Shown: positions 1 through 13,500 of the stretch, one piece after another
Layout of the letters: the number at the start of each line of letters is the position of its first letter
Numbering within the stretch: the first letter of the stretch is position 1
From: Dromaius novaehollandiae
Taxonomy: Eukaryota; Chordata; Aves; Casuariiformes; Dromaiidae
Direction: 5' to 3'
Assembly (NCBI RefSeq): GCF_036370855.1
Contig: NC_088099.1
Coordinates: 148,323,517-148,387,516, forward strand
DNA: 64,000 nucleotides
Notes under the pieces: model-generated
Told to the model about the DNA's origin: nothing
The model's input: only the letters and a program-made list of their open reading frames with translations
Databases searched by the model: none
Translations under genes and position numbers: made by a program

Positions 1-3000
1 AAGGCCCTTCCTTTTAGTGAAAGAAAGGGCAGGCCTGCAGTTACAGTGCTGTTTTGAGAGCAGGAAATCTAAGTTGACTCTCCAGTGATTTGGGGGAAGT
101 ATCTCTGTGCTTCAGGTTGTATGCCCGTGAGAGCATGGCCTGGCTCCTAGTGCAGGCATGTCCAGCCCTCTGCAGAGTGGGTTCTTTAGTCACGTGAGGC
201 CTCTAGGCACAGCTGTAATGATGAAAAAGTAAGAAGCAGGTATATGTAGCTCTCTAGATGGTGGGGATTTGGGGATGTGCAATTCTTTAGACTATTTAGA
301 AAACTCTCCCTGGAGGAATAGGATTGTATTTAGTTTTCTTTCTTTCATTTTGCAAGATACCTTCTCATGGTTTTAAGTTAAGAAGAGATTGATGTTGGAA
401 GCTATTATATGACATAGTTACTGGTAATAGCAGGGGACTGAACTCAAACAAAAGGCAAAGGAGGTCATGATTACTCCAGTGCGACTGATTCAGCTGTGTA
501 TTTATTTAGATATAGAATTTAACCACTTGTCTACAGCTCTGCAGCACTGAAATCTTGCAGAAGTATGGTATCTATATTGCCTTAAAAATGAGATGCAGCT
601 ATAAATGTATGCAGCTAGATGTGTGCTATGAAATATTCAGCACGCCGCTTCTGTACTGCAGAGCATGTTGCTAATGTTGGTGTAACAGTGTCTCATTTGA
701 TTTCACACTCAATATGGTTTGTGCTAAATGAATATGCCACATGGACAGCTGATGTCTGTCAGTAGCTGGCTTGGGGACTGAGTGGTGAGTAAAGGTAATT
801 CAAAGAGTAATTAGATTCCAATTAGTAGCTGTTAAGGCATCTGCCTTCTCTAGCTTGTTTACCCTTGCAGTGTTATGCAGTCTTCCCAAATGACAACCCA
901 CAAACAAATTTAATAGGCACTGTATGTTTCAGATGACTTGGAGCTTCTTGCTTCCTTTTTTTTTTCTTGACGTTTTGCAAACTGAAGTATTCAGGGCTTT
1001 GGCTGTGACACAGGAAGCACATAATGAATAATTTCAGCCATGTATAAAGCAGAATGCATGCATATTGATAAGCACTATCATCTCTCATATTCTTAAATCA
1101 GAAGGCTGTGCCACAGGAATATGAAGGGAAAACAGAAAAAGCTGCTCCCACCTACCTTGTGTGCCTATCCTGCAATTAAAGCTTATGATGCATGCCCACA
1201 TGCACAAGAGTTGTTATTATCTGCAGATAGTCCTGTATTACTTCACTTCTCCAGCCCTTTTCTGAATTTGCTGTATGTGCCATGATAGCATCTGAGTGAC
1301 TAGCCTGAGGTAGTGATGCCTGCAAGACACTGAGTAGCTCCAACTCTCTCTGGAGTCAGTGGAAAATAAGATGGTTCATCTTTTCAGGGGAGGTCAGATC
1401 CACAGTTATGGTGTTACGAGAGCACGTGTGTATTGTTACATAGCAAACTCTAATGCCTGAAAGAGAATTACTTTGTGTTCAGACGTGAGAAATCTCTTAT
1501 CTCACACATACTCTTCATAAAGCTATGAATATTTTTGTTTTCCAAGTGCCTGAAACCACTTTTGGTTTCAGCATTTTATAGTGCCTTCACTGATAACAGG
1601 ACAAACTGAAGTTGCCAAGAGTATAGGTCTCCTAGTCAAATACCCTTTCTGATAGCTGGTTAGGGCCAGTAGGTTAGTAACTGTTAAGCTGTCTTTGTGC
1701 TAAGAAGGGATCTGCCTAACCCTATGTTATTTCTGGGCAGAACAAAGCATGCTCCAGTGTCTGACTGGCTGCTCTGAGCTCAGTTGCATTTGGGCATGTG
1801 TGTCTATGTGTGTGCCTTCCATGAATCACTTCATCACGATATGTCGTTCACGACACTCAACCCAGTTACTCTGAGAGCGGAGGATTCAGTTCACCTAACT
1901 GTCTCTGGTTGTTTTGGTTCCCAGCATATACTGACTAGCTCTCTGCTCTCTCCAGAGCTATGGAAGGACCCTATGGTGACTTGGCTCAGATGTATTCGAG
2001 ACATAACCCACATCTGATTAAATGAATCTTGCTGTCTAGAGCTTCAAGATCCTGAGAATGATAAACCTTCTAATCATCAAGCGAAGACATGAAATTATGT
2101 AACTGAGTTCACCTGATGACTGCACAGGGTAAGTGTGCAACTGGAACTAGAACTGGTCCTTTATCCTCTTTGATCTGGATTGATTCAGCCTAATTTCTAC
2201 CTATATTTCTGAACTCTGCCTGTTCTTTTAATGAGGCACTTTTGAAGGCCTTGAGTGAGCCAAAAGGAAATAGCCCCTTCCATCATCATAAGCAGGAACT
2301 CTATCTAATGTTCTAAGTAAATGCAGTGTGCTGCTACGTTTCATAGGCTCCACTATAAATAGGCCTGTGTCCCTAACACAGCAAGCTGTCCCTAAACTTT
2401 GCTGCTGCATATAGATTGCTGGCTTGGCAACCAGCTGTTTTTGTGTACTCAGACTTTGGATTCACTCAGGGATAGAAATTGCCAAAAAGCTTAATGTATG
2501 TGGAACAAAAACTCTCTGATGTAATGGGGACAGTAAAATAATTATTTAACAAAAACTATACTTTTGTAAGTACTTTCAAGAGGACTAAAATGCTTTCCTA
2601 CATGTGGTAAGTACTGGCTCTCTTTTCTGATCATTAGAAGACTTTTTCTTTTCCCCTTCTATTCCCAACAATACAGTCTCAGTCTTTTGCCTTTTAAGTA
2701 ACTGGACTGACAAAATAAAAAGTTGTAGTTAAATGTGTTGTTTGCCAAGAAAGTTGTTTCTACAGGAAGAAAAACTCTATAGAATCTCTCAGGACTCTCG
2801 CTTCGACAGCTTCATAGTTAGTTCATATGCTGCTATTGTTTATCAGCCACTCCTAAAACCCTGCAGGTCACATTCTTGTAATAATTTTAGCTTCAGGTGC
2901 CTACAACCTGGAACGCTTGGCTATGTCAGTATTCATATATTAAACATGTCTGGGAATGTTCTCCCTCACTGAGACCAGCTGGCACAGAATAACCGATGCC

Positions 3001-3807
3001 CAACTATTAAACTATTACAGCGTCCCAGAAGAGGGTGGTTGCATCCAAACTTCCTGGGAATAGTCATGATGGGAGCTAACTCCTGAAATGTGCCTGTAAG
3101 TTGTTTGTGAAGGTGCTAGTTGCCCTAGGCCAAAATAATGTTAGGGACTTTTCTAACAGTTAAATGTATAGAACGTTTCCTGGTGCTTTTTAATTTACTA
3201 GTACAGATATACCCTTTGTCACTGTCAGGTTTATTGGGTTTTTCAAACTACGGTTGATTTTTCTGTCCTTTGGTAAGGTGGTATTGGATCTAAACCCACA
3301 ATTGGTGTTCCCTTATAGACATAGGTTTGGTTTGAGTATATACTTTTTTTTTTTTTTTTTTTAATCTTAACTGTAGATTTCTTTCCTAAAAGTTTTGGAG
3401 AGAATTGTGAAAGCCTTTCCTGGTGAAATCAACAACATTACCTGCTTCGTTTAGTAGGTCACTTTCAGCACTTATTATTCACACTAGTGTAGGTTAAATC
3501 AATATCAAGAGATTTCATAATCTTGCTTTTACGTATGGCTTAAGTTCCTTACTTCTAAAGGCATGAGATAACTTTCATTGTGTTTTGAACTGGTGTGTCA
3601 TGTGTTAGTTTCAAACTCATGAGGCTTACTGCCTCAAAAATCTTATCAATGAATATTTTCATACACTGAAGATATCCAGTGCCCAGCTTTGGATACTTCA
3701 CGTTTTCTCAGTGTCAGTGATTTAACCTTTGCTTGAGCTTAGTCTTTAGGCTTGTAACTTTGTTCCTATTCTTTTTGTTTGTTTGTTTCCTTCTACTTTT
3801 ATTTCAG
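1..3807. other. Unique AT-rich DNA, no gene recognised
   Basis: No recognisable coding region, RNA gene or interspersed repeat is seen. Short ATG frames (up to 79 codons, for example 1784-2017 and 2733-2972) have no domain, no strong hydrophobic or charged pattern and no consistent splice context. A long T run lies at about 3343-3362. The stretch is either intergenic or intronic. Confidence 0.6.
3343..3362. repeat. Poly(T) tract
   Basis: A run of about 20 T residues is visible directly. It could be the reverse-strand poly(A) tail of an old retroposed copy, but the flanks show no recognisable element, so it is called only as a homopolymer. Confidence 0.8.
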
Positions 3808-4047
3808 GATACAACCTTAAGATTTTTTTTCCAGCTCTGGATCTCTTCTGTTCAGCTGTGGGGAGACACCAGCAAGTGCAGCTTTAGGTGTTTGAGTTCT
3901 CCAGCCAACATGAATTTCTGCAGTGGGGCTTTTACACTGTTCTTAGGAAAACATCAAGGATGGGAAGCCTGGCAAAGAGCAGCGAAACAAAGTACTGTCT
4001 CCGTTTTGTTTTGGATTGCTTCGGGTGCCTTTAAAGTTCAAATACCT
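3808..4047 (+). other. Candidate internal exon, unidentified, 80 codons
   Basis: A pyrimidine-rich tract ending in TTTCAG at 3802-3807 is followed by 240 bases open in one frame (80 codons, phase 0 at both ends). These end at a consensus donor, CCT followed by GTGAGT at 4048-4053. The frame continues to a stop near 4104, and an in-frame ATG lies upstream at 3733. The translation carries several Trp and Cys residues but no family I recognise. A stretch of this length can be open by chance in 64 kb, and no matching neighbouring exons were found. It could be a coding exon, part of a noncoding transcript, or a coincidence. Confidence 0.18.
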
Positions 4048-4053
4048 GTGAGT

Positions 4054-6021
4054 ACTTCTCAGTATGGATATGCCAAATGGCTGAGAGGAAGCATAGCTTT
4101 GTAAATTGGTATCGAAAGTGTTTCCATCTTGCTGGCACTAATTAAAAAGTTTTGAGAAGTCAAAATTCCAATTAAGGAAATATCTAGTGTCCTCGGTAGA
4201 TTTTCTTTTTTTGCATATGAAGTAGTAACAGCCCAAGACTTAGATCTTAAAAGGTATCTAGGTTCCTACATCTGACTCAACTGTACTGTGAGTCAGGAGC
4301 TGGAACGCCTATAAATATCCGGGATGGATTATCTTTTCTTAAGCAGGACAAGGAAGGAGTAGCTCTGAGCATTACTGTAATACAAATACTTCTTTTGCAC
4401 AGGTAAAAGCTTAAATGTTCATAAAGGAGTCTCTGAATTCCTGACAATGAAGGAATAGAAGCAAACACAAAGGTTGTCTGATTTATTTATTTACTTATTA
4501 CTTCTGCCTATGGAACAAAGCAATCTGGTATTACACAGTTTTCTCAGTATCTCAATGTAATGGTCACCATCTAGGGAACAAATAAGGACAAGGAATATAA
4601 CATTTTTTATTCTATCTTAGAATAACCCTTTAGGAGTCTAAATCAAGGAGGCTTAAGGGAAACTCAAGATTGTTATAAGCAGAGTGAGGATTAGGCAGCT
4701 CAATGAAGAAAGAATATGCATTTGCATCAGTGTAAGTTAGGCAAATTAAAAGAAAAAAATGTCCATATATGGACATTGATTTGACTTTAGGAAGACTGAT
4801 CTAAGTCAAAACATCAAGTTTTTTCTTGTAGCAGTTCAAACTTCCACCATTTCTCTTAAACTCTGAATCTATAATTGATAAAATGCTTCATGGAGATTTT
4901 CAGAGGAGTAATTTTCAGTCTTTTGATTTTTTTAGACTGAAATGTTTGGACCTCCATGTAATGAATTTAAGCTAAGTTATTTTCTTTTAGTTAAGTAGGG
5001 TTCATGCATCCTTTAGAATAGTCTGTGGATGCTGCAGGGTAAAAAACATTGTTACAGCTCATTGCTTTCTAGCATTTCGGGAATCAAGATGTTAGTGTAG
5101 ATGTGTTCTTTTTTAATCTGATGGTTCTGGTCCAGTCTTTTTAAACAAAATACCATACTGCTTGTAAAAGCAGTTCCAGTCTGTAAAGGAACTTTTCAGC
5201 TGTAGCAGCATTATACATTTTCCTCGTGGCTTTTGGTATACAGACCAACTTATGATACACACAGAGATGGGGAATCTGGTAGCTTCGTTTCTCATATCCT
5301 GGAATAGCTCTTCGGGGGGCCAAGACAGGACTACAAATAAAGTGCATTTTTCAGAATAGCTTTTACTCAGGTGATGAAAAAGTGTTTTCCTTCTCTAACT
5401 TAAATGGGAATGTGCTGGCTTTAAGCTGCACTGCACTTGCCTTCATCCCATCTCAGTATCAAGACCCATATTTACCTTGAGAGAACAGTAAGCTGAGAAC
5501 TGGGTGAGATGGATTTCTTACTGTGCAGCTGCATACACAAAACTAAATTAACTAATCAATGGGAGAAGCCATGCAATCAAAATTAAACATTTTGCAAGTG
5601 TTTGCATGATCTAATATATATCTTTGAAATGCATTTTTTGATTAAAGAGTAGGAAGCAACAAAAATGAGCAAAACAAAAGAATATCTTCCTCTCAAGATT
5701 GTGGATGTATTTTTAAATCCGATGCCTCTGCTGATTCATATTGCTAACAAAGGTATTTATGCAGCTACATTGTCTTTTCTGAAGAATGAATAAATATGGA
5801 CAATGCAGTGTTTTAAACCAGTCATTGTTATCTTCTGTGACAGAGTAACTGCATATTTGAGAATAGTTATTTCTGCCTATATATTTTTGTGGGATTAAAG
5901 TTTAAAGTTATTTTCCAAATATTAATGTCTACAAAAAACAGGCATAAAATAAGCAGAGAATTAGAATGGATAGGAGGCTGTCAATAAGAATTATTTTGTC
6001 ATTGATTTTTTTCCTCTGCAG
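4054..6021. other. Unique AT-rich DNA with a palindromic motif
   Basis: No gene or transposable element is recognised. The stretch contains a perfect 20-bp palindrome at 4758-4777, listed separately. The part from 5560 to 6020 is notably AT-rich and free of recognisable repeats, which would be compatible with a conserved noncoding element, but conservation cannot be judged here. Confidence 0.5.
4758..4777. promoter_or_regulatory. Perfect 20-bp palindrome with a CArG box
   Basis: AATGTCCATATATGGACATT is its own reverse complement. Its centre, CCATATATGG at 4763-4772, fits the CC(A/T)6GG consensus bound by serum response factor and related MADS-box factors. The motif match is seen directly. 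Any regulatory role is inference, since no promoter is recognised next to it. Confidence 0.35.
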
Positions 6022-6100
6022 TTGCCATTGTTTCAGAACTTTAATTTGCATTTGTTGTTTCTGGAAAGAGATCGTAAATTAAATTTGTCAGTGGGAAGAT
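6022..6100 (+). other. Candidate small exon, unidentified, 79 bp
   Basis: A strong pyrimidine tract (TTTTTTTCCTCTGCAG ending at 6021) is followed by sequence open in only one frame (about 52 codons until a stop near 6180). A plausible donor, GTAAGC, begins at 6101. The roughly 26 residues before the donor show no recognisable motif. It could be a small exon of a coding or noncoding transcript, or a cryptic splice site in AT-rich DNA. Confidence 0.15.
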
Positions 6101-6589
6101 GTAAGCAAAATTTCAAGGTTTGCTTTCAAACTAGTTTTACAGAGCAAAAAATATACATGGTGCTTAACACTGATGGCTAGAGAAATGCACTAAAGCAATA
6201 CCTGGTTGATATTTCTAAGAATTTTATTTCTCTTCATTTTTACAGGTCGAACTTCCACTGTTAGCTCAGAGAAATAGGGAAACTGTATAAGATAAATGTG
6301 TTTTCTTACTTGTGGAATCAAACTCTTAATGAACATTAGAAATGAGAAGTCTTTAGGTCTAACAGTCTATGCTGGATCATAAAGGTTGACAGTAATTAGT
6401 ACAATAATATTACAATTAGGGCATAAAATCAGAATAAAGTATTGTTTTGCTTAATCACTCATTCTGATCTGCTTTATGGAAGATATTCCACAATAAGTAA
6501 AATCTCACCTGGAATAAAATCTCCCACTTAGCTTAGAAAATATTTTTGATCCTTTTCATGAGAGTTCCATGAACATCTGTAGAAGAGAG

Positions 6590-6725
6590 TCTTACAAGTA
6601 CACTTCAGGCAGTTCTTCTGCTGAAAGAGCTGTTGGAGACAATTTGAAATCCTGGGGTATCAGAAATAGGTTAGATGACCTCAGTTTTTTTCCATCCTTA
6701 TTCTCCAACTGTCTATTAATGATTA
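6590..6725 (+). repeat. Old CR1-like LINE 3' end
   Basis: The stretch around 6669-6700 (TTAGATGACCTCA, then a pyrimidine run and CCATCC) resembles the end of CR1 elements, where 'ctagatgacctc...gtcccttccatcc' precedes the 3' terminus. It is heavily diverged and short. Orientation is plus. The assignment rests on remembered family consensus. Confidence 0.4.
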
Positions 6726-9700
6726 ATCATTTCTCAAGGACTTAGATTATATCATTTATTTCTCTTTTTCCCAAGAAACTTTTGCTAGCAGAATACTATT
6801 TTTCTTTTAAAATTTGCTCTTTTCTAAGAACCATTGTTTGAATTTTTTCTGTAGAGTTCTACCTACTTCCTTTGTCAGTTTTTTCTGTTCCTATATATCA
6901 AATCATATTTTTATTACCTGAAGGTTGCTGCCTAGGTAAATCCTGTGATGTTTCTGCAAACTGTCTGGATAATGGCTAGCACAAAAATGGTGAACAATAG
7001 AAATCAGAAGATAGGTATGTGCAAGTAGTTCCAAGAGCCTATCCTCATATAATCTTGCTAACCAAAGAAATTACTTTTTGAGGGTAAAGAAAAAAAAAAT
7101 GTATCCCACATATACCATTAAAAATGAACTGGGTGGCTTTATGAGAAAGAGTATTAACTACTTTTGTCCTGCCTCTGGAATTTATCTATTGTTGCCACAG
7201 AGGTGCAAATTTATAGTTGATCAGGTAGGACCTGGAGATTTGTCATGGAAAATCAGAGAATGGAATCAAACTCTAAATAGCTCTTCTGAGGTGAATGTGC
7301 TTTGCTTTCCCTCTCTTCAACCACCTGTGTAAGTCATATTTCATAATGGTTGTAGTGAAGATTATCTTTCACTGTGTTCTGTCCTTGGGATTTTTATGGT
7401 CAGTGAACTCCTTGGGTAAGATTTTCATCACCAGTTCTTTAAGCTTTTGAGATAGATAAAACAGCATGAAGGTGCTCTAGAAACCTTGGTTTCGGCTCTG
7501 AAGGGGCAGGGAGTGAGGGGGAGAGGGGTTTCTCTAACGTAAGCACTACAGAGGACAACTTCATAACTTGTCTTCCAGGTACCTCCATGCAACCCTTGTG
7601 TCTGGAGAGGAGATGGCCACATCAGCGCAGCGCGCATTGCTGTGTGAGATCGGGGTTACGCTAGCTGTATCTGTTGTAGGTAATTTAACTCCCCACCTGT
7701 GAGAGTTGAAATAGCAGCAGCTGTTCTAACTTTTCCACATGAACAGAGTGTGATCAAAAGTTATATTTGGAGTCCCTGAACTGCTCTGAGGCATGCCAAG
7801 ATTATTGTTTTAGATATTCATCCAAACTGTTCAAAACTGTATATACAGTGGAGGATGTGAATTCAAGTACTGCAGTGGAGACTGTATGAATGGACATCAG
7901 GCAGACTGGACTTTTCTGCGAGTGCAGGAACAGACTTTAGGGCAACGGGCTGCATACAGCAAGTGGGGGATGCTGCTATGATAAGGGCTTGCTCTAACAA
8001 GGGCCTTTTTTTTCATTTCCATGAAAAGCCAGTGTTACCACCAAATGACAAATGAACACAAAGATACTAGTGAAGCTGAAATACTATGGGTTTTTTTCTC
8101 ACAAAATGATCTGCTGTCAGGGACATATGCAATGTTAAGCACTTAAATTTAACTCCTTTTTTGAACTATGTTCTGGAAAGGCCTGCTTCTCTCTTTATTG
8201 GCAGTACAGGAAGACCAGTCCTTTAATTTGTCACCTTTCTTTCAGGCGTAAATTTGGGCAGAGTGAATAGCTCCCTCTCCCTTGTGTTGACATTATCTAT
8301 CAACCTGGCAGAAAGAGTATAGAGCTTTTGGCTCCACTGGCACTTTGCAGCAATCTAACTAATGCACAGTAATTATCCTGCTGTCAGAGCAAAACTCAAC
8401 ACCTTTCCATCCTAAAGGCAGAGCTTTAAGGGCTAGGGTGAAACCACTCCAGATACCACAGCCAAAAAGGACTGAAAGTCACCTGGATTACAACTTCTGC
8501 TCACCACCTCTCTAACAGGCACAGGCAGAGTGTCACTTAGGATGTCTGCTAAAGCTTTTTACAGCTTATCATGGAGGCGGTAGTGGTGAAACTGGTTGTG
8601 CTCCATGAAGGACAGAACAACAGACATGTCCAAATTCCACATGGAGCTCTGTGGACCTGCTTCACACCCATGTGGGAAAAGCACTCCGGGCACAAACAGA
8701 GGCTGTGAAGTGCCAGGTGGCGGCTTCTCCCGTACCAGTGCCGTTGTATCTTTGGAGCTGCTGCCCTTATGACCATGATCAGATGTAAAATGGGTCATTA
8801 TAAATCAGGAAGTTACTGTAGCATTACTGCTTGAATGCTGGTTATATTTCTACTTCACTAATTGCATTCAGCCTACAGAATTCCCCTTGCAGCTATCACT
8901 AGATATGATTCTTTGCATCTTGACATATACTGCTGTGTAGCTCACTTGTTCTGTGTAAATGACTGCTGTGTCTGTCTTAGTTATTTGAGTGGCTTGACAA
9001 TGAAAATAGAAGCCAAAAGCTGCATTAGCACAACAAAGGATAATGTTCAGTAAATGCTGATTTATCCAACTGAGTTCACGTAAGTTTATTATATTTTGAT
9101 AAATTATTTATTGTATCAAATACTGTAACAGAAGTAGTCCCAGTAACAGGAGTAGATAGATTTGTAGTAAATCTTGAAGAGTGGTTGGGAAACAGGGTTT
9201 TCACAGAATCAATAATTTCTCCATATTTTCTTAAGGCACACTAGTGATTTTGCATTTTATCTGGGTAATGTGCTAAACACCAGAGATGCTGAGGTAGTAA
9301 TGGTCAGTAAGATACTGGTGCTGCAACAGACCACATTCCTCCTTGGTGAAACTCCACGGTGGTGTTTGCTGAACAGTGTATTCCTGTGCAGCATGCAGTG
9401 GGCTGATGCAGTGTTTTTTCCCATTAAATTTCCCATTCTATGTAAGTACGTTATCACATCTTCTAGAAGAAAAACATATTACACAAATAAATCGGAAGAG
9501 CTGACTTCGCTCACTTTTTGCAAGTACGTAAATGCCTGAGGTCTTTTATTTTTTTCTCCCTCTTTCCTTGAAGCCTTTTTTACTTTTATTTTTTATTCAC
9601 TGGCTTTCTCTGATATGTGTTTTGTATTTTAATTGCTGACCCAGAGTTTAAGGCTGTCTCCATTTGAATGATTTCCTGCCTCTGTTGCAGCAGGATTCAG

Positions 9701-12700
9701 TCAAGGCCCTGCTGTGCCACATAAGGGTATAGAAGGCCTTGCCACAAGCGCTCCATCTGATCTGGGTTTAAGGGAGGGTGAAACAGGTGAATGAAACTAG
9801 CAGGTGGATCGTGATGGGGAAAACAGTTGGGGTAACTGCAAAGTGAGCTTTTTGTGGTAAATGGTCACCTCAGTTTCTGGCTTGTCTGATTGCTGGGATT
9901 TTTCTAGGTATTACCATTGGAAAATAAGCTTGTTACTAAACCTTGTGTGTGTAATGATAGATCAGTTTTACTGTCTAGAGTGCCTATTACATAAACCAAA
10001 GAAAAACATGAGCAGTGTTTTATTATTCACTCAGTCTGTGGGTTGCAGAGGGAACTTTGTGTTCCCTTTAAAATTGCTTTACTCTCGGTGGAGATGAATA
10101 AAAAGTCTCATATCTAAGCATTCCTTCAAATGTGCATCCTCTTTGCTTGCAAAGTGCAGAGGCAACTTCAGGTGTACCTAGTCTGTAGCTGCAGGGAATA
10201 ATCACCCTGTCACCAAGAAGATTCCTGGCTTTATGGTTTGTGGGCATTTGGCACAACTATCCTTGATTCTCAAGAACTCGTGCCTGCCAGTATTGCCTTC
10301 CTAGGCTGCTTCCTAACCCGCTGTGTCTCTAGTGTGGGCTGTATGCACAATGAGGAATAAAAAATGATTAATGCAAAAAGTGTAAAGTGCTGCGGGATTA
10401 ATTTTGTCACTTCATTTTCATGATACTGCACTTCGAACCCAAAGTAGTAGTTTCAGCATTCGTGGAGAATTTTGACTCTTGCTGAAGACCATCCGAGAGG
10501 TATATTTGCCCCTGCCACTGCTTGGTGCGCAAGCTGCGATAAGAGGCAGGTGGTTAAACTCATGGCTGCAAATCCACTGTATTCAGGAATGTTGCTCAAA
10601 CAGCGCAGAGGCTGGGCCCAGTTGTGGAGCAGCAGCTAGAAGCCAAATCTGCAAACAAATAAAATTGCTTCCTGAGGTTTTCTTGCTGACAGCAAAAATC
10701 CAGTAGTTCAGTGCCTATGGAGTGGTTAAGTTGGTGCTCTGACAGGCCTTTTCCAACTCTAACTTCAATGAAACTGTTGGCCTAAGGCAATTTTTATTTG
10801 CTTGTCTTTTCCTCTAGAGTTACAAAAGTTTCATATTAGCCAATATGAGGAAAAAAAAACTGCCTTAACTCTATTAAACAGAGTAGTAAAACTATAGTTA
10901 ACAGACAGCAAGAGTCATTAACCTGGCTGCCCAAATTAATGTTTTCTAATTTAGCAAACTAAAACACTGTGAACGACTGTGAGCACTGAAACAACAAAGC
11001 GTAGCAGTCAGCATGCATCAGCCTCAGCTAGAGCGACAACAAAAGGATATTTAAATTTTGTACTGGAAACAAAGGTCTCAAATTTCCTGGTAATGTTGAG
11101 GGTGAAAAATAGCACAGAATCAATAGAGAATCAAATAAGGGTTAGACAGCAGGTCAGAAGATGGGGGCATGCTTGTTCAGTCAGCTGCAGAGAATCAGAG
11201 ACCGATGCCAATGTTAAAAAGTTTGGGTTTTTCATACATAAAGGTCACAGTATTCCCCCCACCCCCTTGGTCAATTTAATGGAAAACGTTAATGATTTGC
11301 CGTAGAACTAAGGCTGTTTCCCCCTTCCTGTCCTACCCTCCTCCTCCTCTCCCCACCCACCAAATGAATTTTGGACATTCAGGGTTGAAGCAGCTGTCTG
11401 TGGGCTGGGGAGCAGCTATGGAGCTTAGGCTGGTTGCCTAAAAGAGATTTGAAAACTCCCAGAAAAATGGAAACAAAATTTCTCTTCAAACTATTTTCTC
11501 AATCTTGGATCATGCCAATGGGAATTTTTTTTCCATTCTTTAGTAGACTTCATGAGAAAGATAAAGGCTACAGGTGTTTTTAGAGGGATATGCTAACATT
11601 GTCCAAAGCTTCCAGATTATTATCGTGGGTTTTTTTTGTTTGTTTGGTTTTTTTTACATTTGCTGTAAGAAAGTTGTTTCCCATAATAATAGTGCCCTGC
11701 TGTAGTTCAGAGAACAGGACCTAAGGGCATGCATTAAGGCCAGGTCAGCATCTACTGATGCAGAGGATGAGGTGTTCTTACTTTGGGGATTTGGCAGAAA
11801 ACATTACTCATGGATGGGAGGCTGAGAACTTTGCATTGTCTTTTCCCGAGTGTATTTTCTTAGAAAAGTCCCTTCCATTGTAAGTCAGTTACCTTCAGCC
11901 AAAGGGGATTTCTCAGTAGCTGCAAACTTCCCACTGTGCTTCCCTCTACTAGCTAAGATAATAATCTTCCTCAGATTTAACTAGCTGTTAATCACTTATG
12001 AGTTGATCTTTTCCAAGCTCTGGACCAATCTGAGGGAAAGTGTTGTATGTAGGGAAGAAGAGGAAGAGTTTGCAAATGTTGGTGCTTGGATGCATATAGC
12101 TTTGCCATTTCTTCTGAAATGTAGATACCACGTGTGACTGCAGAGAATGGTTTGAGTCTGCTGGTGAACCTGTGACTTCCCACCACAGCTCCCTACATAG
12201 ACCCCTTTGAGGAGGACTTCTGCTCTTTCTATTCCTAAACTGGCTGCATTTTAGAGTATTTCCTGAGGCCCCTGCCACCGCTTTCAAGCAGTAATGCTCT
12301 TTGATCAGCAGCACTCAATGCCCTCAGAGACAGGTGAGGGTGAGAATGCATTTTCACCATGTCTTGGCCTGAACATTGGCTCCAGCTAGATATGCCCGTG
12401 AGTGGCTTTTGCTTAGTGGATCTCTTTGGCATCTATTTAAGGACAGGGTTAATGCGGTGTGTCCAGATGTGTGTTTGCTCTCTTCTTTTGGTTGCGTGAT
12501 GGGAAGTCTGAGAGAACGTAGGGAATTCCTTCTGTCAGTGGGCCTCTAGCTTGTGTGTCGGGAACAGCACAATTTGCTTGTGAATCTGTTTCAGCAAGGG
12601 CAAGGAATGTATTCACAGCCTTATCTGGCTAAGTCTATACTGCTGAATAAGTGAGGGCCATTGCCCTAAGGCCAACCTATACAAAATGGCTTGTGTTCAG

Positions 12701-13500
12701 CTTGCTTAGGGCTAGTCCCTCTGCAATAGGTGCATCTTGAGGAAAACTTGTTGGAGCAGCTCAATAAGGAGCCAGGCACTGAGCTAACAGATAAACTGAC
12801 TGGTCTAATGCTCCAGCTCGTTCCACTGATCTCTCTTCTAAGGTGTTACAAGCACAGTGTTTAAGCCTGGGGCATCACGTGAAATATAGTACTGCAAGCA
12901 TGGAGTGCAGTTAGCTGCTCTTTGGCTGGTAAAATGTTTCAAATCAATGCACGAATAGTATAGCACATGCTAAGAACTGAAAAGGCCTGCCCTGCTTGCA
13001 GCTTGCAAGGTTCATTTGTAGACCTATGTAGGAAATTACATACTACTCACCTTGCATAAGCAAGCAGATATTTGCAGATGCAAATTGATCAGTACTGTGA
13101 CTTTTTTTTGCATGCAGGTGCACACTGGAAAATATACACGTGCCTGTTCAAGGGATGCTTTTGGTCAATACTAGTTCTAAAGATCAAACAGGAAATGACA
13201 CACTAAATGTTCTCCAACAGAGAGGCAACACACGGCGTAAGGGTCTCCAGTCACAGGCACTGTGAGAGCAGGTCTGCTGGATTCAATGGGTTTGATCCAG
13301 AATTGCTGAGAATAGAAGTGGATCCCTGACATGCCTTAAAATAAGGAGCGATGCTACGTGTTTTATAAATGAAATGGTAATATACTAAAGCAGAAAACAG
13401 AGAAGAGGATAAACAGCCCATAAAGTTAGAGATTTTTCAGACAATACAAAAAGATTCCTAGAAGTCAGCAAGTAAGAACAGTAAAGCACCCAATGGATTT
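6726..13500. other. Unique DNA, no gene recognised
   Basis: Only short frames without domains are present (for example 9270-9539, 10979-11305 and the minus frame 12314-11988). A weak CR1-tail-like patch occurs near 10720-10790 (ggccttttccaactctaact) but is too diverged to call. T-rich tracts lie at about 11620-11655. No RNA gene was recognised. Confidence 0.5.

Noticed and set aside
3733..4104. 123-codon plus-strand frame as a complete small gene
   Set aside because: Its first 25 codons lie in a pyrimidine tract that looks like a splice acceptor, giving a false signal-peptide-like Leu/Phe run. Only the part after 3807 is kept, as a weak exon candidate.
10720..10790. CR1-tail-like patch
   Set aside because: Only about 25 bases resemble the CR1 3' end, too little to call.
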